A stretch of DNA of 35,801 nt. Origin: Elusimicrobiota bacterium. Lineage in GTDB: Bacteria; Elusimicrobiota; Endomicrobiia; CG1-02-37-114; XYA2-FULL-39-19. Both the position numbers and the translations under genes were made by a program. Numbering within the stretch: position 1 is the first letter of the stretch; every line of letters starts with the position of its first letter. The notes under the pieces were generated by a model. That model did not search any database and was not told where the DNA came from. It saw only the letters and a list, made by a program, of their open reading frames with translations. Shown piece after piece: positions 8,061 through 15,018 of the stretch. The DNA lies in assembly GCA_018816525.1 (NCBI GenBank), contig JAHIVV010000006.1:1-35801 (forward strand), written 5' to 3'.

Positions 8061-9083
8061 ATGCTAACAAATGAAAAACCGGCTCCAAGAGCCATCGTTT
8101 TATATTCCGGCGGACTGGATTCAACTCTTGCCGTTTTAGTTTTAAAAAGGCTCGGAGTCGAAGTTATTGCTGTTAATTTTACAACTTCTTTCGGGTGTTC
8201 ACCGCAGGATAGGTCTTCATGTTCTCATGCAGACGATTCTGTAGCCGAAAAATTCGGGTTCACGTTGAAATATTACCCGCTTGGGGAAGAATTCTGGAAC
8301 ATTGTAAAACACCCTGCCCATGGTTACGGGAAAAATATGAATCCGTGCATAGATTGCCGTATACTCATGCTTAAAGAAGCAAAAAAAATAATGGATGCAA
8401 CACAAGCGGATTTCATCGCAACCGGAGAAGTATTAGGCCAACGGCCTATGTCCCAGCATATAAGGGCTTTAAATATGATTGAAAGGGAATCCGGGCTTAA
8501 GGGCTATCTGCTAAGGCCTTTGTCAGCCAAATTATTGCATCCAACGATTCCTGAACAAAACGGCTTTATTGACAGAGATAAATTGTTGGGTTTATTGGGG
8601 AGAACCAGAAAACCGCAGTTTGCTTTAGCGAAGGAGTTTGGTTTATTGAAAATTCCCCAGCCTGCGTCAGGATGCCTGCTAACAGACCCTGATTATTCCC
8701 GCAAATTAAAGGACTTGCTAAAATACAGTCCTGATTGTGATGGCAGAGACATTGAGCTGCTGAAAGTTGGCAGGCATTACAGGCTGGCAGAAAATTCCAA
8801 ACTGATTATCGGCAGAAACTTTAAGGATAATTGTAAAATTGAAAAACTTTTTAAGTATGGGGATGTGCTGCTTTCTCCGGGAGACGATATTCCTGGGCCT
8901 ACGGCTCTTTTACTTGAAAAGAATATTAACGATGTTCATATCGGACTTTCAGCAAAAATATTTGCAAGGTTTTCCGATGGGAAAAAATCAGTAGTATCGG
9001 TCCTAATTAAAAACTCCGGTAATGAGATTTTGATAAATGCACAATCAATGGCTGAAGATGAATTAAACCAAATGAAAATATGA
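8061..9083 (+). CDS. MnmA/ThiI-like PP-loop tRNA thiolation protein
   Basis: The 340-residue protein has an N-terminal PP-loop ATP-binding motif (SGGLDST at 16-22), as in tRNA sulfur-transfer enzymes that adenylate a uridine before thiolation. Further family features are GKNMNPCIDCR (C96, C99), TGEVLGQRPMSQ at about 121-132 and PASGCLLT (C205). C96 and C205 match in position the catalytic pair of MnmA-type enzymes. The last 100 or so residues do not look like the MnmA beta-barrel. They resemble the NFACT-R-like C-terminus of a widespread uncharacterised MnmA-related family, so target base and tRNA are unknown. No ribosome binding site precedes the ATG. The gene overlaps the next by ATGA. Confidence 0.75.
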   Translation: MLTNEKPAPRAIVLYSGGLDSTLAVLVLKRLGVEVIAVNFTTSFGCSPQDRSSCSHADDSVAEKFGFTLKYYPLGEEFWNIVKHPAHGYGKNMNPCIDCRILMLKEAKKIMDATQADFIATGEVLGQRPMSQHIRALNMIERESGLKGYLLRPLSAKLLHPTIPEQNGFIDRDKLLGLLGRTRKPQFALAKEFGLLKIPQPASGCLLTDPDYSRKLKDLLKYSPDCDGRDIELLKVGRHYRLAENSKLIIGRNFKDNCKIEKLFKYGDVLLSPGDDIPGPTALLLEKNINDVHIGLSAKIFARFSDGKKSVVSVLIKNSGNEILINAQSMAEDELNQMKI

Positions 9084-9475
9084 ACCAGAAAGCCCTTGTC
9101 AGTGCCTGCCTTTGCGGCGATAAATGCCGTTATGACTCCAAAGGGTTAAAGATCATTCCCAAAATAAAAAAATTAAAGAACATTTTTAAAGTGTGCCCGG
9201 AAAAATTAGGTGGTTTGCCCGTCCCAAGAAAAAAATCATTTATTGTAAATGGCAACGGGAGGGCAGTTTTGCAAGGGTGTGCGAAAGTTGTAGATGAAAA
9301 AGGTAAGGATGTTACGGCTAATTTTTTGAAAGGTGCACAAAAAGTTTTAAACCTGGTTCAAAAAAATGGAATCAGGAAGGCGATTATGAAAGCAAGAAGC
9401 CCTTCCTGTGGAAAAGACGGGGTAACATTTGCACTGCTGAAACTAAATAAAATCAAAATTGAGATAGTGGATTAG
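9080..9475 (+). CDS. DUF523 (YbbK-like) protein
   Basis: The 131-residue protein carries the DUF523 signature: SACLCGDKCRYD near the start, VCPEKLGGLPVPR in the middle and KARSPSCGKDGV towards the end, with conserved cysteines that could bind metal or a cluster. No function is established for the family. The ATGA overlap with the preceding PP-loop gene implies coupling and, by inference, a link to sulfur or tRNA chemistry. Confidence 0.88.
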   Translation: MNQKALVSACLCGDKCRYDSKGLKIIPKIKKLKNIFKVCPEKLGGLPVPRKKSFIVNGNGRAVLQGCAKVVDEKGKDVTANFLKGAQKVLNLVQKNGIRKAIMKARSPSCGKDGVTFALLKLNKIKIEIVD

Positions 9476-9520
9476 AATGGGCGAAATAAAACCGGCACAA
9501 CCGGTAAAATTAATAGTTGT

Positions 9521-9549
9521 TTGACAAGTTATTCTGATATTTGTAGAAT
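9521..9549 (+). promoter_or_regulatory. Predicted sigma-70 promoter of the kinase/phosphatase operon
   Basis: A perfect TTGACA (9521-9526) and TAGAAT (9544-9549) are 17 bases apart. The predicted start is near 9556, about 41 bases before the first gene. A small inverted repeat (ACCGG-CACAA-CCGGT, 9491-9505) lies just upstream, after the DUF523 gene, and could be a weak terminator. Confidence 0.65.
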
Positions 9550-9596
9550 GATTTCGTTTCAATAGTTAAAGTCCAAAAGCATCAGCATAAAAGAAT

Positions 9597-10043
9597 ATGG
9601 ACAGATATTTAACAGACCAGGAAAAATTACTGGCAAAAAGTCTATTGAAAAACATAGATTTTCTCAAAGACCTCCCGGATCCGGAGCTGGACCAGCTGGC
9701 TAATTCGCTTGAAAAGAAAAATTTTAAGCCTGAACAAACTGTTGTTTTTCAGGGCGAGATTTCCAGCAAACTTTATATTGTTTGCGATGGTCTGGTGGGG
9801 GTTTTTGTAAGAATCGGCGGAGAGAAAAAGAAGGTGGCGGAGTTAAGGGTGGGGGATTATTTCGGGGAAATGTCATTGCTTGAACCTGCGACCGCCAGCG
9901 CTACAATTCGCGCAGAAAAACCATCCGTAATATGCGCCATATCCTGTGATAATTTTAAAAAAATAGTTGAAAAAAATACGGTTGCACTTGAAACCTTAAA
10001 GAAAAAAATAACTGCAAGAAAAGAAGCTTCAAAACCTAAATGA
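9597..10043 (+). CDS. Cyclic-nucleotide-binding-fold regulator without DNA-binding domain
   Basis: The 148-residue protein is a stand-alone cNMP-binding (Crp-type) beta-roll, about residues 20-125, with VVFQGEISSKLYIVCDGLVGV and the phosphate-cassette region YFGEMSLLE. A helix-turn-helix is absent, so it is not a transcription factor by itself. The cassette Glu (E91) is present. At the place of the Arg that contacts the cyclic phosphate in CAP (R82) the sequence has Ala (A100 in TASATIRA), so cAMP or cGMP binding is doubtful. It is the first gene of the operon and overlaps the kinase gene by ATGA, which suggests it controls or scaffolds the kinase. No clear ribosome binding site precedes its ATG. 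Confidence 0.85.
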   Translation: MDRYLTDQEKLLAKSLLKNIDFLKDLPDPELDQLANSLEKKNFKPEQTVVFQGEISSKLYIVCDGLVGVFVRIGGEKKKVAELRVGDYFGEMSLLEPATASATIRAEKPSVICAISCDNFKKIVEKNTVALETLKKKITARKEASKPK

Positions 10044-12604
10044 CCAAAAAGAAATCAACAGGATTGTTGTCGGATTTACTGATAGGGCTGATAATTTCCC
10101 TGGTTTTAATAGGTGCGTTTTTATTGCAGGTCTCCTTTTTTGAAGGTTTCGAATATAAATTTTATGACATGCGCGCAAAACTGCGCAAAAGCAAAGGCCC
10201 CAGTAATAAAATCGCTATTGTAACTATTGACGATCAAAGTATTGCCAACATAGGCAGGTGGCCCTGGCCGCGCGCGGTTATTGCGGAATTAATCAACCAG
10301 ATTGCCAAATCCAATCCGAAAGTTATAGGTTTGAATATTTTGTTCACTGAGCCGGATAGAAACCAGGGTTTGGAAGAGTTAAAGAAACTTAAAGAGAGTT
10401 ATATAGCAATTATTTTCCAGACCCAGGGTAAACTGAAATTGAAAAAAGATAAAGAACTGCTGATGAATTTCATGCAGTCTTTAAGCGAAGCAGAAGCAAG
10501 TATAGATAATGACACAATTCTTACTACATCCATCGAATCAGCCCAAAATATAGTCCTTCCGATGTTTTTCACTTTAGGTAAACCTCTCTCTACAGAACAA
10601 GCAGGAGGAGAGTCTTCTGTATTATCCAGCAATACTATAACCAATGTAACAAAAGTGGATGAAAAAGACCAAAAAAAGCTAGCTGTGCTTGAAGGATATA
10701 TGCCTACAACACCGCTCGATTTATTTGCAGAAGTTTCTGCGGGCATCGGGCATTCAAATCTTGTTGCGGATTTGGATGGTGTAGTCAGGCGCGAATGTCC
10801 GGTGATAAAATGCAATGACAAATATTATCCGTCATTTGCTTTACAGCTTGTCAGGATTTATCTTGGATTGCCGCTTGATGGGATAAAATTAAGCCCGGGC
10901 AGAGAGCTGTCTTTCGGCAGCGCAAATATTCCGCTTGGAAATAATAACTCAATGCTGATTGACTTCAGCGGTCCGGTGCAAACCTACCAGTATAATTCTG
11001 TTTTTGACGTTTTGACAGAAAAAATACCCTCGGATGTATTCAAAGACAAGATTGTACTTGTCGGCTATATGGCTACCGGATTAACGGAATTAAATACGGT
11101 CCCGGCCGGAAACAATTTCCCAAGTACGGAAATTATTGCCAATTCAATTCAAAATATTATTGAACAAAAATTTATCATGCGGCCTAAATGGTCTTTTGCT
11201 GTTGAGCTTGGAAGTTTGTTGGTTTGCGCTGCATTTATTACTTTCCTGCTTCCAAAACTCAAAGCCAAATGGGGCGCCATATTTTCAGTTGTTTTGCTTT
11301 TAATAATTTTAGGCGCGGGAACTTATTTCTTCGTTTTCAACGGTTTATGGATAAAAGTTTTTTATCCGTCGTTTTTGCTGATATTCGGCTACACAGTAAT
11401 TACATCAAAACGTTTCCTCTTGACAGAAAAAAGAAAAGAGCTTGTTGAAGCAGAAAGTATTGAAACTAATAAGATGCTCGGGCTTTCTTTTCAGGGGCAG
11501 GGTATGCTGGACCTGGCGTTTGAAAAATTTAGAAAATGCCCTCTTGATGACACAGTCAAAGATTTACTTTACAACCTGGGCCTTGATTTTGAAAGAAAAA
11601 GGCAATTCAATAAAGCTGCTTCAGTTTATGAGCATGTCGCAACAGCCGACCCGAAGTTTAAAGACATTGAAGAGCGCATGAAAACTCTTAAAGCGGTCAG
11701 TGAAGGCATGATGATGGGTTCTGTGCCGGGTTCCAAGAGAACCAAAGGTGATACAGTCATAATGGAAGGCCTTGCAAACCAGGCTCCTACGCTTGGCAGG
11801 TATGAAATAGTAAAAGAATTGGGCCATGGCGCCATGGGAACAGTTTATCTGGGCAAAGACCCTAAAATTAACCGGTTGGTAGCTATAAAAACAGTACGTT
11901 TTGAGGATGATTTACCTGAAGAAGAGATGAAAGCGATAAAACAAAGATTTTTCCGCGAAGCGGAATCCGCAGGCAATCTTTCTCATCCGAATATTATCCG
12001 AATTTTTGATGCCGGCGAGGATTATGACGTTTCCTATATAGCCATGGAATTGTTGGAAGGCGAAGATTTGAAAAAGTACGGTGAAAAAGCAAACCTGCTT
12101 CCAATAAAAGACGTAATAAATATTTTGATAAGGGTTGCAGATGGTTTGGATTTTGCCCACAAACAGGGTGTTGTTCATAGAGATATAAAACCTGCGAATA
12201 TTATGATGCTTAAGGATGGTTCAATAAGAATTACTGATTTTGGCATAGCCCGCGTTATGGCATCATCAAAAACGCAGACAGGAACTGTTCTTGGGACGCC
12301 GTCCCATATGTCTCCGGAGCAGGTTGCCGGGAAAAAGGTTGACGGAAGGGCTGATCTTTTTTCTTTCGGCGTGATGATGTTTGAACTGTTGACGGGCCAG
12401 AAACCATTCCAGGGTGACAGCATAGCAACATTGATTTACCGGATAGCCAATGAAAAACACCCGGATCCAAAATCAATCAGAACTGATTTTCCTGATTGTT
12501 TAGTACCTGTAATAGATAAAGCATTGCAGAAAGACCCGAATAACCGTTACCAGACAGGGAAAGAAATCGTGGATGATTTGACAGTCTGTTTAGGAAAACT
12601 ATAA
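10040..12604 (+). CDS. CHASE2-TPR transmembrane Ser/Thr protein kinase
   Basis: An 854-residue Hanks-type kinase with an extracytoplasmic CHASE2 sensor. TM1 is at about 10-30. The CHASE2 domain (about 35-380) starts FEYKFYDMRAKLRK and has IAIVTIDDQSIANIGRWPWPR and a terminal KDKIVLVGYMATGL. Three helices at 386-405, 411-432 and 437-455 return the chain to the cytoplasm. A TPR-like linker at 478-550 (MLGLSFQGQGMLDLAFEKF) precedes the kinase domain (586-854). All catalytic motifs are present: GHGAMG 595-600, Lys617 in VAIK, HRDIKPAN with D715, DFG D733 and SPE 758-760. It should be active. The CHASE2 domain is enlarged by a charged segment at about 125-215. Partners are the PP2C and FHA genes downstream. 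The signal sensed is unknown. Confidence 0.95.
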   Translation: MTKKKSTGLLSDLLIGLIISLVLIGAFLLQVSFFEGFEYKFYDMRAKLRKSKGPSNKIAIVTIDDQSIANIGRWPWPRAVIAELINQIAKSNPKVIGLNILFTEPDRNQGLEELKKLKESYIAIIFQTQGKLKLKKDKELLMNFMQSLSEAEASIDNDTILTTSIESAQNIVLPMFFTLGKPLSTEQAGGESSVLSSNTITNVTKVDEKDQKKLAVLEGYMPTTPLDLFAEVSAGIGHSNLVADLDGVVRRECPVIKCNDKYYPSFALQLVRIYLGLPLDGIKLSPGRELSFGSANIPLGNNNSMLIDFSGPVQTYQYNSVFDVLTEKIPSDVFKDKIVLVGYMATGLTELNTVPAGNNFPSTEIIANSIQNIIEQKFIMRPKWSFAVELGSLLVCAAFITFLLPKLKAKWGAIFSVVLLLIILGAGTYFFVFNGLWIKVFYPSFLLIFGYTVITSKRFLLTEKRKELVEAESIETNKMLGLSFQGQGMLDLAFEKFRKCPLDDTVKDLLYNLGLDFERKRQFNKAASVYEHVATADPKFKDIEERMKTLKAVSEGMMMGSVPGSKRTKGDTVIMEGLANQAPTLGRYEIVKELGHGAMGTVYLGKDPKINRLVAIKTVRFEDDLPEEEMKAIKQRFFREAESAGNLSHPNIIRIFDAGEDYDVSYIAMELLEGEDLKKYGEKANLLPIKDVINILIRVADGLDFAHKQGVVHRDIKPANIMMLKDGSIRITDFGIARVMASSKTQTGTVLGTPSHMSPEQVAGKKVDGRADLFSFGVMMFELLTGQKPFQGDSIATLIYRIANEKHPDPKSIRTDFPDCLVPVIDKALQKDPNNRYQTGKEIVDDLTVCLGKL

Positions 12605-12616
12605 CCGGAGCTATGG

Positions 12617-13432
12617 ATGAAATTGATTATTGCTGGCAAAACAGATAAAGGTGTGGTGCGGCAAAATAACGAGGATGCTTACGCCGTTGACGAAGAGATT
12701 AAATTATTGGTAGTTTGCGATGGTGCCGGCGGTCAGGCAACAGGAGAAGTAGCGAGCAAGATAGCAACAGACGTTATACCTACACAGATGCGCCGAGCTC
12801 TTATAAATAAAGAAAGAACGATATTCGGAGAAAAAAATCCGAATTTTTCTGATGAGACAAATTTTCTTGCTTCAAGCATAAGATTTGCAAATCAGGTGAT
12901 ATTTGAAGCGGCAAGGAAATACCCGCAAAATTCCGGGATGGCTACAACTGTAGTTTCAGTGCTGGTTAAAGATGACACTATTTCTTATTGTAATGTTGGT
13001 GACAGCCGGATCTATTTAATAAGGGAAGGGACATTTAAACAACTGACTAATGACCATTCGCTGGTTATGGAACAGTTAAGAAGATGTTTAATAACAAAGG
13101 ACCAGGCAGAAAAATCGGAATATAAAAATATTTTAGTAAGAGCGCTGGGGCCCAAACAGGATGTGGAAGTTGATATGCAGGAGATGCCGGCAAAAGAGGG
13201 GGATTTGCTCATGCTTTGTTCTGACGGTTTAACTCACATGACCAAGGATTCAGAAATATTTGAAAAAATAAAGAATGGCCAGGTTCCAGAAGAAATTTGT
13301 GAAAAATTAATTAATCTGGCAAACGATGCCGGCGGGAAAGACAACATAACCGTAATAGCAGCAAAATTAACTAAAGAAGAAGGAATATTGAAAAATTTCG
13401 TTTCTTTTATTAGGGGAAAATATGCCTCCTAA
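12617..13432 (+). CDS. PP2C-family Ser/Thr protein phosphatase
   Basis: The 271-residue protein is a bacterial PP2C (Stp/PrpC type) that should reverse phosphorylation by the kinase encoded just upstream. Metal-binding motifs are intact: RQNNEDAY (E19, D20), CDGAGG (D35), VGDSR (D129), CSDGLT (D203) and GKDNIT (D242). There is no transmembrane segment. The start ATG at 12617 has a GGAG ribosome binding site six bases upstream, 12 bases after the kinase stop. The last 11 bases overlap the FHA gene. The kinase-phosphatase-FHA order is a common regulatory cassette. Confidence 0.95.
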   Translation: MKLIIAGKTDKGVVRQNNEDAYAVDEEIKLLVVCDGAGGQATGEVASKIATDVIPTQMRRALINKERTIFGEKNPNFSDETNFLASSIRFANQVIFEAARKYPQNSGMATTVVSVLVKDDTISYCNVGDSRIYLIREGTFKQLTNDHSLVMEQLRRCLITKDQAEKSEYKNILVRALGPKQDVEVDMQEMPAKEGDLLMLCSDGLTHMTKDSEIFEKIKNGQVPEEICEKLINLANDAGGKDNITVIAAKLTKEEGILKNFVSFIRGKYAS

Positions 13433-14174
13433 ATTTTTACTAAAATTCAATGCAGCAGTAATCAAAGAAATCCCAATTCCTGAAAGCGTAAAATTATTAA
13501 CTATCGGCAGGAAACCTGATAACGACATCGTTATTGACAATCCTGCAATTTCAGGGCACCATTGCAAAGTAACAAAGTTCGGAAATGTTTATTTTGTTGA
13601 AGATTTAGGCAGTACAAACGGTACTTACATTAAAGGTAAAAAAATCATTAAAGCAGAAATCCATCACAACGACCAGATTGACCTGGCGAAGCACTCATTA
13701 CAGTTTTTTTACGAAGAAGAGCTCAAGGAACAAGGCCCGGCTGATAAAACAGTTGTTTTAAATTCGGAAGCGCAAAAAGAAATTCTTGAAAGGTATGCAC
13801 AATCGGCGCAGCCGGCATCCTCCCCGCTTCCAATCCCGGATATTCCTTCTACTGACAAAACCGCATATTTAAAAGTGGTTGATGGGGTTGTTGACAAGAC
13901 AGAAATTGATATCACAACAATAGTAACTTATATCGGTACTACTGACGCAGCCGCGATAAAATATAAACCAGGAAGCGGTATTTTTGCAGGCGGAGCACCG
14001 GAAATAGCCGGGCTTATTAATAAAAGGCCGGAAGGGTATATTCTTAAAGCTTTAAAGAGCGGGTTCCCAAAAGTAAACAGCCAGCCGGTAAAAGACCAGA
14101 TTTTGTTAAAAGAATGGGATGTAATTGAGGTTGGCAAGACAAAATTGATATTGCTCTCAAAAGACAGAACCTGA
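13422..14174 (+). CDS. FHA-domain protein with a second degenerate FHA-like domain
   Basis: FHA domains bind phosphothreonine peptides and so read out kinase activity. The first domain (about 25-95) has all key residues: IGR at 28-30, S44 and H47 in ISGHH, and STNGTY with N66. The C-terminal region (about 160-245) has the same strand pattern (TYIGTTDAAAIKY ... NSQPVKDQILLKEWDVIEVG) but lacks the consensus binding residues. The linker holds DKTVVL (T110) and DKTAYL (T147). Both have the form Thr-x-x-Leu expected of FHA ligands and may be targets of the neighbouring kinase. A strong ribosome binding site (AGGGGA) lies inside the end of the PP2C gene, which it overlaps by 11 bases. Last gene of the operon. 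Confidence 0.9.
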   Translation: MPPKFLLKFNAAVIKEIPIPESVKLLTIGRKPDNDIVIDNPAISGHHCKVTKFGNVYFVEDLGSTNGTYIKGKKIIKAEIHHNDQIDLAKHSLQFFYEEELKEQGPADKTVVLNSEAQKEILERYAQSAQPASSPLPIPDIPSTDKTAYLKVVDGVVDKTEIDITTIVTYIGTTDAAAIKYKPGSGIFAGGAPEIAGLINKRPEGYILKALKSGFPKVNSQPVKDQILLKEWDVIEVGKTKLILLSKDRT

Positions 14175-14259
14175 CAAACCAGCACTACGACATAGAAATA
14201 ACCAACATACAAGTAATGAGTGGCCGCGTACATTTTTTCAGAAATCACTTGACATTACC

Positions 14260-14288
14260 TTGATTGTTTTTAAAACCAATGTTATAAT
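14260..14288 (+). promoter_or_regulatory. Predicted promoter giving a leaderless mRNA for the HAD phosphatase
   Basis: TTGATT (14260-14265) and a perfect TATAAT (14283-14288) are 17 bases apart, with TG one base before the -10. Seven bases after the -10 box is 14295, the A of the start codon. No ribosome binding site is present. A TTGACA at 14249-14254 is too far from the -10 box to serve it. Confidence 0.6.
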
Positions 14289-14294
14289 AGTCCA

Positions 14295-14966
14295 ATGAAA
14301 ATGAGTAAAATTAAATTATTAATTTTTGACCTGGATGGCACGCTGGTAGATTCGAAGCTGGACCTGGCTAATGCGGTAAATTATGCTTTAAAGTCTCTTG
14401 ATTTACCGCCCGTAAGAAATAAAATAATTTACGATTTTATCGGAGATGGCGTATGGCAATTAGTAGAAAGGTCTTTTGGGCCAAAAAATTCTGATAAAGT
14501 AGAGGAAGGGTTTAAATTGTTCAGAGACTATTATAAGGAACACTTGCTTGATACAACTGTGCTTTATCCCGGTGTTGAAGATACGTTAAAGTGTTTCAAG
14601 AAATTGAGAAAATGTGTTGTTACCAACAAATCTGAAGCTTTTTCAAAAACTATAATAAACGGGCTTAACATTGAACATTATTTTGATTTAGTTTACGGCG
14701 GAGATACATTTGATAAGCGCAAACCGGACCCTTTTGCTTTACTAAAAGCTATAGAAGAACTCAAAGTAAGCCCGTCTGAAACAATCATGATCGGTGACAG
14801 CAGGAACGATATCCTGGTGGCGAAGGCTGCAAATACGGTAAGCTGTGCAGTAGGATATGGCCTTGAAGACAGGGAAACGTTATTGAGCAACAAACCGGAT
14901 TTTTTTATTGAAAGCATAACAGAGCTGAGAAATATTTTGAAAGGCAATATTTTGAAAGGCTATTGA
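14295..14966 (+). CDS. gph: HAD-family phosphatase, phosphoglycolate-phosphatase-like
   Basis: The 223-residue protein is a HAD hydrolase of the Gph/PgmB group. Motif I is FDLDGTLVDS, motif II is CVVTNKSEAF, motif III includes KRKPDP, and motif IV is IGDSRNDI. The cap sits between motifs I and II, as in phosphoglycolate phosphatase, which removes 2-phosphoglycolate. Related substrates are possible. Its last residues, NILKGNILKGY, come from a perfect 15-base tandem duplication. It has its own promoter and seems leaderless. Its stop codon lies inside the -35 box of the next promoter. Confidence 0.88.
   Translation: MKMSKIKLLIFDLDGTLVDSKLDLANAVNYALKSLDLPPVRNKIIYDFIGDGVWQLVERSFGPKNSDKVEEGFKLFRDYYKEHLLDTTVLYPGVEDTLKCFKKLRKCVVTNKSEAFSKTIINGLNIEHYFDLVYGGDTFDKRKPDPFALLKAIEELKVSPSETIMIGDSRNDILVAKAANTVSCAVGYGLEDRETLLSNKPDFFIESITELRNILKGNILKGY
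14931..14960 (+). repeat. Perfect 15-bp tandem repeat at the end of gph
   Basis: AATATTTTGAAAGGC occurs twice in a row, encoding NILKG-NILKG at the extreme C-terminus. The length keeps the frame. Confidence 0.95.
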
Positions 14967-14991
14967 TTTATTTGTAAATTCGGGGTATACT
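14963..14991 (+). promoter_or_regulatory. Predicted promoter of the FecR/outer-membrane operon
   Basis: TTGATT (14963-14968) and TATACT (14986-14991) are 17 bases apart. The start is near 14998, followed by a short leader with the GAGAGG ribosome binding site of the FecR gene. The -35 box overlaps the gph stop codon. Confidence 0.55.
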
Positions 14992-15018
14992 AGTGTAGGA
15001 AATAAAAGAGAGGTGTCT

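Noticed and set aside
10399-10821. Minus-strand open frame (140 codons) inside the kinase gene
   Set aside because: Antisense to the CHASE2 domain, low-complexity Ser-rich product, no ribosome binding site.
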